Shown here: in pieces, positions 51,901 to 58,699 of the stretch
Layout: each line of letters opens with the position of its first letter
Position numbering within the stretch: the first letter of the stretch is position 1
Assembly: GCA_026874595.1 (NCBI GenBank)
Contig: CM049314.1
Location: 10,780,729 to 10,844,728 of the forward strand
Length of the DNA stretch: 64,000 bases
Source of the DNA: Sipunculus nudus
Taxonomy: Eukaryota > Annelida > Sipuncula > Golfingiida > Sipunculidae
Reading direction: 5' to 3'
Translations under genes and position numbers: made by a program
The notes under the pieces: generated by a model
The model's input: only the letters and a program-made list of their open reading frames with translations
What the model was told of the DNA's origin: nothing
Databases searched by the model: none

Positions 51901-54592
51901 TGTGTCTTATTCCTGATGTCAACAGGTTGGTAATGCTGTTTATTAATTTGTCATGTCTTATGTTTCAAAATGTTCAGGAAAGCAAAATTCTCGTAAAAAT
52001 GACACAGTGCTAATGGTGTTTGGAGAGGTCAGTGCTTCTGTCAATAAAAGTGAAAAGGCAAGCTTTTATCCTACATCTGCTGCTTTTCAGACCTAAGGGT
52101 AAACTTGGGGTAACACCCCAGTCCTACTGCGAGTGTAACTCAAAGGAACACCAGTCGGGGTAACACCCAAGTCATACAGCCAGTGTAACTCAAAGGTACA
52201 CCAGTAGGGGTAACACCCCAGTCCTACTGACTGTGTAACTCAATTTTACACCAGTAGGAGTAACACCCCAGTCCTACTGACTGTGTAACTCAAATGTACA
52301 CCAGTAGGGGTTACACCCAAGTCCTACTGACTGTGTAACTCAATTGTACACCAGTAGGGGTAACACCCCAGTCCTACTGACTGTGTAACTCAAATGTACA
52401 CCAGTAGGGGTAACACCCCAGTCCTACTGACTGTGTAACTCAATTGTACACCAGTAGGAGTAACACCCCAGTCCTACTGACTGTGTAACTCAAATGTACA
52501 CCAGTAGGGGTTACACCCCAGTCCTACTGACTGTGTAACTCAAAGGTACACCAGTAGGAGTAACACCCCAGTCCTACTGACTGTGTAACTCAATTGTACA
52601 CCAGTAGGGGTAACACCCCAGTCCTACTGACTGTGTAACTCAAATGTACACCAGTAGGGGTAACACCCCAGTCCTACTGACTGTGTAACTCAATTGTACA
52701 CCAGTAGGAGTAACACCCCAGTCCAACTGACTGTGTAACTCAATTGTACACCAGTAGGGGTAACACCCCAGTCCTACTGACTGTGTAACTCAATTGTACA
52801 CCAGTAGGGGTAACACCCCAGTCCTACTGACTGTGTAACTCAAATGTACACCAGTAGGGGTAACACCCCAGTCCTACTGACTGTGTAACTCAATTGTACA
52901 CCAGTAGGAGTAACACCCCAGTCCTACTGACTGTGTAACTCAATTGTACACCAGTAGGGGTAACACCCCAGTCCTACTGACTGTGTAACTCAAATGTACA
53001 CCAGTAGGGGTAACACCCCAGTCCTACTGACTGTGTAACTCAATTGTACACCAGTAGGAGTAACACCCCAGTCCTACTGACTGTAACTCAAATGTGCACC
53101 AGTAGGAGTAACACCCCAGTCCTACTGACTGTGTAACTCAAATGTACACCAGTAGGGGTAACACCCCAGTCCTACTGACTGTGTAACTCAAAAGGTACAC
53201 CAGTAGGGGAACACCCCAGTCCCACTGCCTGTGTTACTCAGTAGAAGACTTATTTATGGCTATATGTTCTTTGGGAATATATTATACATGAATGTATCAT
53301 TCAGAACTAAGAAAAAAATCCTATTTTATCAATATTAAAAGTAACTCAGTTCTAACAGTCATCCTTCGATAAAATAAATTCACCTCTTCCTATTATTGTA
53401 CCTTGCCAGTTTAACCATCGTGAACTTTAATGTCATGCCTTGCATCACTTGCCAAGAAACAACTGGGGTTGATTTCCCATGAGTCTGTGCATTTATTTTC
53501 CGGCCATGAAGGCCAGTTAGCTATATCAATAGTTGTAGGTAAAACATTGTTAAATTTTTAGCTGCTACAGGTCATAAAGGCTCAGGTTAGGCGTTTCAGT
53601 TGATGCCGTTTTCGAGCAGTTTTTAGAAACATAGCTGAAATTTTCTATTCTAGTTTCAAGACAAGAATTGCTTCACAGCACATATAGATACAAGTAATGT
53701 GTAAAGGTGCTGCATTACCAAGCTAAATAGTACTGAAACATTTAAAAACAGGGACATCTGTATGTATATATAATGGGACTTCTCTGATTGGTGCCCCTCA
53801 CTGACCTTTTGACCCCTCTTGTCGTTACAGTTGCTGGACAGCCTCCCGGTATGCCGAGATTTTAAGGCCGGGCAGTGTGTCCGGCCGCAATGCAAATATG
53901 TTCATCTGGTGCAGGGTGAGTAGTTTAAATCTAATTATAAAACAATTTTATCACAGGCTTTGGCCTTTGATGATAATTATGATGAGATTATCATGGTTTT
54001 GCTGTTTAGCAAAGTATATTGGAACAAATGTATATTACTGTTGGATGTTTCAGGTGTTGATGGCATGTATGAATAATATTATGCAACAATTTGATATTAT
54101 TATGGAATGTTTCTTCTCTTTCTAGGAATGTTTCATATTTCAGTTATACTTATGGCATTTTCACACATTATGGGATATTCATCTTTCAACTGATACACTT
54201 ATTATTATGGAGTGTTTTGTATCTTGCAGATTATTTTGGGATATTTTTATATTTTATAGATTATTATGGGATGTTTCATATTAAACAGGTCATTAATCAG
54301 TGTTTTGTATTTTGCGGATACTTGTGGGATGATTCATATTAAAAGTTATATTCTTATAGAACTAGTTGCATTCCATATTATTTTGGAACATTTCATTTTA
54401 TACAGGTCATAACAGGCTTTTTCACATATTTTTACAGACTAGTTTGAGGTGTTGTGTATTTTTACAGATTATGTCGAAGTCTCCGATGGGAAGGTCACTG
54501 TGTGCCGGGATGCAGCAAAGGGCAAATGTCTCCGCCCACTTTGCAAGTACTACCATATCCCTGCCTTTCCCAAACTAATCATTAAGAACTGA
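9200..54592 (+). CDS. mbl: muscleblind gene, 3' portion (seven core exons A-G, spliced)
   Basis: The gene encodes a muscleblind/MBNL-family RNA-binding protein. The family binds YGCY motifs in pre-mRNA through CCCH zinc fingers and controls alternative splicing, RNA localisation and decay. Core exons are 9200-9367, 29920-30141, 37580-37825, 45989-46154, 49448-49557, 53831-53915 and 54468-54592. All have AG/GT borders, and phases join without a frameshift: 1122 nt, or 373 residues plus stop. Fingers seen are the second half of finger 2, fingers 3 and 4, and an extra pair called 5 and 6 here. The initiator methionine, finger 1 and the CxxxxxK half of finger 2 must lie 5' of the window, as no exon with those motifs was found in 1-9199. 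Family identity is near certain. Use of each optional exon is inference. Confidence 0.95.
11400..11765. repeat. dispersed repeat copy 1 (second copy at 14430)
   Basis: Shares long near-identical text with 14430-14640: cttgtgagcgggatgtct / cttgtgagcggggtatct, gatgtatatcgacaaaa, gttcgaagatgggtgacc, and ttagaagcttattt. It carries CCGT repeats at its left end and a GCGCCACCTGC motif at 11727-11737. No ORF. Confidence 0.75.
11775..13250. repeat. dispersed element made of two diverged ~682-bp tandem copies
   Basis: It begins with ttagctcagctgac...tcatctgagcta (imperfect inverted repeat), then a CCGT tetranucleotide run (11826-11876). The body is duplicated: 'ggcataat.gttagatgtc' at about 11923 matches 12605, and 'cccaactttgaccatggca' at about 12370 matches 13052, a period of about 682 bp. 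No transposase ORF is visible. I associate this type of element with mollusc genomes. Confidence 0.65.
14430..14640. repeat. dispersed repeat copy 2 (matches 11470-11690)
   Basis: Near-identical to 11470-11690 over about 200 bp in the same orientation, including gatgtatatcgacaaaa and gatgggtgaccttgacct. The left part with the CCGT run is missing, so this copy is truncated. Confidence 0.75.
15000..16200. other. GC-richer unique intronic block
   Basis: Balanced, repeat-free sequence between AT-rich stretches, with no supported exon. A short frame at 15642-15750 contains a chance-looking C..G..CRFLH string but has the wrong phase for joining exon A. Possibly conserved non-coding sequence; only alignment to relatives could tell. 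Confidence 0.25.
17250..18800. other. GC-richer unique intronic block
   Basis: Complex, non-repetitive sequence with many homeodomain-type TAATTA/ATTA cores (for example 17450-17460 and 17530). Two overlapping 72-codon frames at 18554-18789 are open but show no family resemblance and no good splice borders, so I do not call an exon. Confidence 0.25.
21247..21324 (+). CDS. mbl: candidate 78-nt cassette exon in the exon A-B intron
   Basis: This is a GC-rich island in a very AT-rich intron. It has an acceptor (tcctcttatttg...gtag), a donor ACA|gtgagg at 21325 and exactly 26 open codons, phase 0 at both ends, which fits between exon A (ends phase 0) and exon B (starts phase 0). The peptide starts SETTSHHAPYPRLAQ and ends GFQQYGLT, a composition like muscleblind linkers. 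The 90 nt upstream holds three TGCY motifs. I know of no vertebrate equivalent. Length, frame, borders and composition agree, but there is no homology proof. Confidence 0.55.
22080..22690 (+). repeat. degenerate TAATGCY repeat array (YGCY-rich), with four 31-bp tandem copies at its end
   Basis: Irregular repetition of TAATGCT/TAATGCC every 15-31 bp. The last part (22557-22680) is four copies of a 31-bp unit (AACAGTAATGCCTTTGATAA + ATTATAATGCT). There are about 17 TGCY motifs in 600 nt, 13 of them in the last 310 nt, several-fold above expectation for AT-rich sequence. TGCY is the RNA motif bound by muscleblind. Confidence 0.7.
24985..25029 (+). CDS. mbl: candidate 45-nt cassette exon in the exon A-B intron
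   Basis: A GC-rich patch encodes ALSYPTVLPSQYPLL in phase 0 and ends at a good donor, CTG|gttagt (25030). The phase-0 acceptor is aag at 24984. Alternative acceptors at 24971 and 24977 would shift the frame. A TACTAAT branch-site match lies at 24925-24931, with no AG between it and 24970. The Tyr/Pro/Leu composition suits a linker joining NPYLG of exon B. The acceptor choice is the weak point, so it may be a spurious island. Confidence 0.4.
29920..30141 (+). CDS. mbl: mbl exon B: linker between finger pairs
   Basis: 74 codons, phase 0 at both ends. The acceptor is a NAGNAG (gcag|cag), so the exon starts at 29920 (QANPYLG) or 29923 (ANPYLG). The donor is GAG|gtactt at 30142. The NPYLG block is shared with vertebrate MBNL (FNPYLGP), and the end, TQKITRPDRLE, matches the vertebrate AQKLMRTDRLE leading directly into finger 3. 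In between is a Pro/Ala/Val/Thr-rich unstructured linker. This segment separates the two RNA-binding finger pairs so they can contact spaced or looped RNA sites. An Ala/Pro-rich sequence on the opposite strand is a shadow of this exon. Confidence 0.93.
30713..32779. repeat. 40-bp minisatellite, about 51 copies
   Basis: Unit of 40 bp: GGCACCAGTCAGAACTCTGC then CAGTATCTCAAATATAATGT. Variants include agtgtgtcaa, ccaatgtaat and tctagtgaaatg. A block of variants at about 31240-31500 recurs in the same order at about 32238-32500, showing a segmental duplication of about 25 units. Most units carry CTGCC in the sense of the mbl transcript. The opposite-strand 69-codon open frame is an artefact of the repeat. 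Confidence 0.95.
33915..34002. repeat. 18-bp tandem repeat, five copies
   Basis: Unit AGCTACTCAGTATCAGTC, with AGCTGCTCAG variants. It is open in two frames (SVSVS and LLSISQ repeats) only because 18 is a multiple of three; there is no sign of coding use. Confidence 0.9.
35080..36830. other. GC-richer unique intronic block, possible conserved non-coding element
   Basis: About 1.7 kb of balanced, non-repetitive sequence upstream of the finger 3-4 exon, notably 36560-36800 with gcgtaattactgg, ttgatgagcc and cattaacgacaattac. No exon is supported. Composition resembles the blocks at 2-3, 15-16, 17-18 and 38 kb. Confidence 0.3.
37490..37579 (+). CDS. mbl: candidate in-frame 5' extension of exon C (alternative acceptor)
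   Basis: A second acceptor, ttttaccgtttcag, lies exactly 90 nt before the main exon C acceptor. The 30 codons between are open, in the same phase as exon C, richer in GC than the flanking intron, and encode a Ser/Asn/Gln-rich peptide starting STNSSNGGEPAWTYADSIAQ. Use of this site would insert 30 residues immediately before finger 3, between DRLE and VCREYQ. I do not know a vertebrate counterpart. It may instead be intronic sequence that happens to be open. Transcript reads would decide. Confidence 0.45.
37580..37825 (+). CDS. mbl: mbl exon C: zinc fingers 3 and 4
   Basis: After the acceptor ttattttcag the exon encodes VCREYQRGTCSRQ and continues through two CCCH fingers. Finger 3 is CX7CX6CX3H (Cys2, Cys10, Cys17, His21). 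Finger 4 is CX7CX4CX3H (Cys38, Cys46, Cys51, His55), followed by PPPHLQVQIKAAQQRA. These spacings are the family's canonical ones, and the aromatic/basic residues next to the ligands (RFAH, RYFH) that stack on GC steps in MBNL structures are present. There are two possible in-frame donors: CAG|gtcctg after 37819, or CTG|gtatgc after 37825. The second fits the consensus better. The upstream 90 nt is open in frame and begins at another good acceptor, so a longer form is possible (see separate entry). Confidence 0.95.
38100..38870. other. GC-richer unique intronic block
   Basis: Immediately downstream of the finger 3-4 exon. Balanced composition, no repeats, several ATTA/CAATTA cores, and no exon borders fitting phase 0. 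Candidate conserved intronic element. Confidence 0.3.
39877..39925. repeat. (TA)n microsatellite
   Basis: Nearly uninterrupted TA dinucleotides, followed by TATATGTA variants. A shorter TA array lies at 10060-10100. Confidence 0.95.
45020..45119 (+). promoter_or_regulatory. YGCY cluster upstream of the NLS cassette: putative Muscleblind autoregulatory element
   Basis: In about 100 nt there are 11 YGCY motifs (mostly TGCT and TGCC, one CGCC), several overlapping as GCTGCTTGCT or TGCCATGCTGCC. YGCY is the known binding motif of MBNL proteins. The cluster ends a few nt before the branch-site-like TACTAAT and 30 nt before the cassette. In vertebrates, MBNL1 is known to bind upstream of its own exon 5 and repress its inclusion. 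The same arrangement here suggests a conserved negative feedback loop. That is inference from position and motif density. Confidence 0.6.
45150..45206 (+). CDS. mbl: mbl cassette exon with nuclear-localisation motif (vertebrate MBNL1 exon 5 counterpart)
   Basis: A GC-rich block just before exon D encodes VLTGAGKKRPRDPADDLVL in phase 0 at both ends (57 nt). In vertebrate MBNL1 the 54-nt alternative exon 5 occupies the same place, encodes a similar basic stretch (KSLKRPLEATFDL, as I recall it), and drives nuclear retention. Here KKRPRD followed by acidic residues and DL aligns with it, and the next exon gives GMTAMPG...KRP where vertebrates have GIPQ...KRP. The acceptor is uncertain: ttgag at 45149 keeps the frame and lies 19-20 nt after a TACTAAT branch site (45125-45131); tgacag at 45159 fits the consensus better but breaks the frame (47 nt). 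The donor may be after 45206 (CTG|gtactt) or 45200 (CTC|gtactg), both in frame. Confidence 0.7.
45207..45988 (+). other. mbl intron between the NLS cassette and exon D
   Basis: About 780 bp. It contains a strong acceptor-like site (cctctcactgcag at 45844) followed by an open stretch and a gtaagc at 45880, but the implied 35-nt exon would break the frame. It ends in the NAGNAG acceptor of exon D. Otherwise nothing recognisable. Confidence 0.6.
45989..46154 (+). CDS. mbl: mbl exon D: KRP-containing linker and Gln-rich segment
   Basis: The acceptor is again a NAGNAG (tcgcag|cag), so the start is 45986 (QGMTAMPG) or 45989 (GMTAMPG). The exon encodes GMTAMPGMVPYVKRPAV, then TAYQQALAAMQMQQQSFVPA, corresponding to the vertebrate GIPQ...LPKRPALEK...QYQQALANMQLQQHTAAFLP. 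The KRP motif is the second half of the bipartite nuclear signal in the family. The donor is a perfect consensus gtaagt at 46155, leaving phase 1; the single A joins TG of exon E to make a Met codon. The opposite-strand open frame here is a shadow. Confidence 0.93.
46155..49447 (+). other. mbl intron between exons D and E (3.3 kb)
   Basis: Donor gtaagt, acceptor ccaaccag. Two strong acceptor-like sites at 46964 and 47144, with polypyrimidine tracts, would each lead in phase 1 to a short open tail and a stop (see findings). The rest is AT-rich with nothing recognised. Confidence 0.7.
49448..49557 (+). CDS. mbl: mbl exon E: Ala/Pro/Thr-rich C-terminal linker
   Basis: The acceptor ctatgccaaccag is followed by TG completing an ATG codon with exon D, then TCC TCG ACC. 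It encodes SSTPSAKVTQVTMATPAPAP and then ASVKYFDEANQ, compositionally like the Thr/Ala/Ser-rich tail of vertebrate MBNL. The donor CAG|gtaaag at 49558 leaves phase 0. If the intron is retained, translation runs 21 codons further to a TGA at 49621-49623, which would give an isoform lacking the third finger pair. The acceptor has only a short pyrimidine tract. Confidence 0.88.
49740..50290. repeat. dispersed repeat, same family as 4450-5450
   Basis: Shares gccgccacaga, gataactcaaaaaatatt-like text, 'atgaccttt', 'gaccttgaccttgaat' and acagtactgtgagcattata with 4450-5450. No ORF for a mobile-element protein. Confidence 0.75.
50290..51300. repeat. diverged tandem repeat, ~285-bp period
   Basis: The string ggatttcaaacttgac recurs at 50301, 50588 and 50870, and as gggtttcaaactttat at 51056. 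Each unit also has 'gccatctgtcc', 'tagctcacct' and 'gggtcatgaggtcaaggt'-like blocks. Three to four copies. A 152-codon open frame at 51119-51577 overlaps the end and has no recognisable similarity. Confidence 0.7.
52105..53232. repeat. 50-bp minisatellite, about 22 copies, each a potential hairpin
   Basis: Unit of 50 bp: GTAACACCCCAGTCCTACTG, ACTGTGTAACTCAATTGTAC, ACCAGTAGGG. Variants alternate (caattg/caaatg, agggg/aggag) in a triplet order, giving a 150-bp higher-order period. Inside each unit CCTACTG pairs with CAGTAGG and GTGTA with TACAC; GGGGT pairs with ACCCC across unit borders. Confidence 0.95.
53831..53915 (+). CDS. mbl: mbl exon F: extra CCCH zinc finger (finger 5)
   Basis: After the acceptor ttgtcgttacag the exon encodes LLDSLPVCRDFKAGQC and then VRPQCKYVHLVQ. 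Ligands are Cys8, Cys16, Cys21 and His25 in CX7CX4CX3H spacing, clearly muscleblind-like (VCR.F..G.C.R..CKY.H). The donor G|gtgagt at 53916 is strong and leaves phase 1. Vertebrate MBNL proteins have only four fingers, so this is an additional one. It directly follows exon E in phase and is followed by a partner finger in exon G. The intron upstream carries a 50-bp satellite that stops about 600 bp before this exon. Confidence 0.9.
53916..54467 (+). other. mbl intron between exons F and G (552 bp)
   Basis: Donor gtgagt, acceptor gtatttttacag. The sequence is a degenerate tandem of segments resembling the acceptor of exon G itself (ttgcagattattttggg at 54224, ttatagattattatggg at 54254, ttacagactagtttgagg at 54432). 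Confidence 0.85.
54468..54592 (+). CDS. mbl: mbl exon G: extra CCCH zinc finger (finger 6) and C-terminus
   Basis: The acceptor tgtatttttacag is followed by AT, which with the G of exon F makes Asp. The exon then encodes YVEVSDGKVTVCRDAAKGKC and LRPLCKYYHIPAFPKLIIKN, then TGA at 54590-54592. Ligands are Cys13, Cys21, Cys26 and His30 (counting the split Asp as 1) in CX7CX4CX3H spacing. The segment V.VSDGKVTVC matches the interfinger segment VTVDSNDNHVTVC between fingers 3 and 4, so fingers 5 and 6 look like a copied tandem module with a nearly identical interfinger length (15 against 16 residues). The protein ends 11 residues after the last ligand. Confidence 0.9.
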
Positions 54593-55495
54593 CATCCAAT
54601 GTCACACAGAACTAAAGTAAATGGAGACTTACATTCAATGATAGCTCAGCCAAACCACAAGGAGGGGCAGAGTTCAAAGGTCGTGAAGGTCATGCTGGCC
54701 CTAGGAAGGGCAGTTGCTGGGTGAACTTGGACCAAGTCAGGAAGGTCAGCAAGGAAAGGATTGTGCAGTGTGCCTACGACAGTCAGAAAGAAAGCAACCA
54801 CAGGGATGCCAAGATTAACAAGGGGGATGTTGATTATGTTAATGTCATTGGAAGACATCGAGATAGCCAAAGATGTGTATATCATCATCTATTTGTGTAG
54901 CCCCTCTCCTGGGGGTGTAGGAAATCAGAGCTGGGGTGTGGTATGTGATATCAAAGAGTCTTTTTACTGTTGTTTCCAAATGTCTGTTGATTTTATATCA
55001 CTTTTTTTATGTGTAAGAATTATTTTTGTACCTAAGGCCAGCACCAAACTAGGAAAATGAAAAAATTACACATTCCGACAAAATCATTGTTGAAATTGCT
55101 CAAGCTTTGGCTGACTGGAAGTGCTTTTCGCTGTTCTTTGGAAAGCCACCGTAACTCCAAAATTTGTAGTGCCTGTGCTTACAACTTGCCTGGCCTTGGT
55201 ATAAAGCAATGTGCCATACTTATGCTCTTAAAGTGTCATTTTCTCCTTTTATTATTATTTTTATTGGTTTTTTTTTTCCATACAATTTGCTCCTAGTTGG
55301 TTGCTTAAAGCTTTCAATGCGTTGCTGTTAAGGTATCCTTGCACTCTACTGCCCTTCTGACATGGAAACAACTTTAGCTGGTTGACCTTTGACCTTGCTT
55401 GCGGCCTGGCAGGAAGTGACATCATCTGGAGCTTTGATAGACTGCTCACCATATGAACTTTAACCTTTGACCCAATTAGGCAAGCATGGACGTGG

Positions 55496-55501
55496 AATAA
55501 A
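55496..55501 (+). terminator. poly(A) signal AATAAA (proximal)
   Basis: Canonical hexamer about 900 nt after the mbl stop codon, followed within 50-80 nt by a G/T-rich stretch (gggggatgtg, then ttttggtg). This is the nearest convincing candidate end of the mbl mRNA. Confidence 0.5.
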
Positions 55502-55997
55502 TATGTAACTGTGAATATATGTAATTCAATTTTATTACCTAATGGGGGATGTGATCAGTGATATTTTGGTGATTAATAATGCAGTGAAACTATTGAATAT
55601 AGATTAGTTAAGTATATAAAGCATGTTCTAGGTTTTAGATATGTTATTGTACATTACGATTTTGCATAACGAACTGAGTGCCATATTTGTTGGAAGTTGT
55701 AGGTTTCTTTGTACAACTTTTTTCAAATGTACAAAACTGCCTCCGGCAAGGACTTTTTTAATTGAGAACACAGCTTTTTAATCATGTCATGTACATAGCA
55801 TGTCCTAGGAAAATTTCCAACAAATTTTGGGGATCTTTTTAAAAATCAGGCTCTGGTTTTAATTTTTTTTATGAGGGTGCTGATTCACAGCATCTGTGAC
55901 GCACATGGAGCCTGTCACGAGTAAATCTTAAACCACTGACAGGTACGGCAGATAAGCAAGAAAATCTTGCTGTCATACTGTGTTCAACATATGTATC

Positions 55998-56042
55998 ATT
56001 ATTATTATTATTATTATTATATTATTATTATTATGATTATTA
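55998..56042. repeat. (ATT)n microsatellite
   Basis: About 14 ATT/TTA triplets with one slip, in the presumed mbl 3' UTR. Confidence 0.95.
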
Positions 56043-56361
56043 TATGATATAAACATATAGATAATGTGCTATGTGATGTGTAGTAAGCTGATGATGTAAT
56101 TATGACATCATAAGCTGTTGTCACTGTTTGTGCTCGATATTGTACAGCCTGTTCACTTCGGATGTACCGCAGTCTTTTAAATGAATTGGTGCTGAACCTG
56201 TGCCCAAGGCACGAGTTAAATAACAAAAACGAATAATGCTGCTAAACCAGAGCACCGCATCGGTTATACATTGGAGCTGGGGTAGATATATATACACACA
56301 TATGTGTACATATGTATGTATATATGTGTACTTCTCCAACATGCTATTTTGTATCTGTCAG

Positions 56362-56413
56362 TTTGGTGACTTGCTGCATCAGTGGTGCCGAGACTTTAAG
56401 AATGGCCTTTGTG
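56362..56413 (+). pseudogene. partial copy of the finger 5 exon in the 3' UTR region
   Basis: After an acceptor-like gtatctgtcag, the phase-0 frame reads FGDLLHQWCRDFKNGLC and then GVVLVV. Exon F reads LLDSLPVCRDFKAGQC. TTGCTG and TGCCGAGA-TTTAAG are shared at the DNA level. The second half of the finger (CKY.H) is missing. It may be a decayed duplicate of exon F, or part of an alternative split-finger exon. 52 nt is the exon length if gtgttg is the donor, giving the same phases (0 in, 1 out) as exon F. Confidence 0.4.
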
Positions 56414-58676
56414 GTGTTGTGCTGGTTGTCACTGCTGCTGTTTGTTAAGCGTAAGGTCATGCATGGCTTACTCCAATAGACGTGCACACGAACCGTACAA
56501 ACACCAGCGCCATCTGCAAGCTCCAATAGTGTCACCTTTGACCTTTTAAGCATGCTGGAGAAAGGGCATTGTATGTATATGCCACAATTTTATCATATAT
56601 GTGTGTGAATTTCATTTTCCAGGCCCTGATCTTGCATGTTAAGGATCTCTGTTTATCTGATGTTATGAATTGAGGGCTAGAGGCATTTGTTCTGTGTTGC
56701 AAAAACTAAATGCAGTGGCAAAGCAGCTGTACTTCTCTAAAATTGTGCCCCAGGCAAAACATTTAGACTGCACAGCTTATGTAACAAGAGGCAAAAACCA
56801 CCTGCATTGCAGTCTATCTGAAACCAGCTCCGACAGGTACCTTGTTTTATATGTAAACAACTAGTGTCATACAATCAAATGGTTAATTATTCTGGCATTA
56901 GCCTATGTGTGATGATACACCATTTATCAGTATCTCTGTTGCTGTAGCACTGTGCATCTCACGTGTACTACTTCTAGTTTAGCTTAGGGTGTTTTTCTCT
57001 AGACGGGGTTGGGGAGGTTTGCAAGGGTTTCGTATCATAACACAGGCATTGTTATAATGGATTTTCTATATGGTCATGTGATATTTTGAAGCCTGGTTTT
57101 TGTAGCATTGTATCATTATATACTGGTTGTCATGGTAACCTGATTAGCATATCCAGAAGGATAGCAGCATTTTGTCAGGCGTAAAATGAAAGATAATGCA
57201 TCAAACCTCAAAAGGTTAGAAGAAAGTTCAGAATACTGTGAAGGCCACAGGTGCTGATCAAGTGATAAAATACACTCTTTTTATTTCGCAGAGTAACCGT
57301 ATTTAAAACACCAAATACAAATTACCATACATACCCTACCAAGGTGCTTATATCCATTCAAGGTCCTTACTTTTTATGTGAAGAGTGCCATCATGTCATT
57401 GTTATCAGTGGACTAAATTGTGTTCCCTTTTCCTCCACGGGATTCCAGGTTAAACCCGGTGAGAATTACCTATAGCGGCTATGGAGTTGGCTGCAAAACT
57501 AGCCTGGTAGGGGGCACTGGTAGTGGTTAATGTTATATCTGTGTAGGTAGGGCACGTTTTTTGAGACACTGCACTGTAGTTGTATGTGATACAAAACGAG
57601 TAATGTGATTCGTTGTTCGTCGCGGTCTGAGACCTGTCAGGATCGAAAGGATCACGAATGTCAGGATCGTAAGGATGGTGTAAGCATGTTTTAATGAGGG
57701 TGATAATTAACCTACTGAACTGTAATTTTTCCCCTGTTATTGTATATTTAGTGTTTAGAGCTAGCTTCAATGTATGGACATTGTATTTTGTAATAACAGG
57801 CATTGCGGCGTGCCGTAATGTATGTGCTATATTGTAATTCTAGACAAAAGTGTGTTGAGACACTTTTTATGAATTCCTTAAGCACTGATTGTATGACACG
57901 ATTAGTTACATCAGTTAAGTTCTAGCCATCATTTAGATATCCAGTGTATTTTTTTTAGTTTCTTTTGTTATGAACACGTTGTTCAAATAACCAAGATAAA
58001 ATAACAAAAACATGAACTTATAAATGTCGTGTTTGACACGGCAGATAGCGTCTGTTGTTGTCCATTCATTGTTAACAATAGGTGGGATGCTATGTTTATA
58101 TTCAAGAATTGTACGGACATCAAATGTTCCTATGTCATGATCTTCAGAGCAAGGTGTTTATTTCTATGCTCAAGTTGTTTGTTCTAAAAGTAAATTAGTG
58201 CATGCACCTTTTTCTTGCTTTGTGTTTGGGGTAGTGGTGTTTGCTGCTACAACTGAGAACTGTTTGACAGTTCACTTTTTTTTTTTAATCTCGCAAGCTC
58301 CCATTTTCTGCAACCTCGTAGAATAAGAGAGTTGCTATGTATATATCCTGAAAAATAAAACCTTTACCTGGTTATCCCGGCATTTATAGCCAAGCTTACT
58401 GCATGCTGATTTATAGGCTTTGGTTGACCTTGGTCAGTAGGACAAAGGTCAAGGTCACAAACAGGTGAACTACTCAAATTAACTTCAGTAGTGTATCACG
58501 CTTCTGCTTACAAACCTGACTGATTTTGTATTAAGGTTCTAACTAAATACTTTAAATGCATTCTCTCTGTTCTCCCAGAACTTTGCTTTTAAGAAGAGAA
58601 AAAAAAACGAAATCACTTTGGTGTCTGTCTTTGCTAATATGGTATTTTACACAAAAGAACTCTGACTTGATTTGGA

Positions 58677-58682
58677 AATAAA
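58677..58682 (+). terminator. poly(A) signal AATAAA (distal)
   Basis: Canonical hexamer with a GTTGTTGTTGTTGTTG run starting 30 nt downstream, a textbook GU-rich downstream element. It would give a 3'UTR of about 4.1 kb. A weaker AATAAA lies at 58354. Confidence 0.5.
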
Positions 58683-58699
58683 TGACTTGTATCGGAGTA

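Larger units (their letters stand above)
49558..53830 (+). other. mbl intron between exons E and F (4.3 kb), mostly repeats
   Basis: Donor gtaaag. Contents: a copy of the 4.5-kb-type dispersed repeat (49740-50290), a tandem diverged repeat (50290-51300), AT-rich sequence (51600-52080), the 50-bp satellite (52105-53232), then about 600 bp of unique sequence to exon F. Confidence 0.8.
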
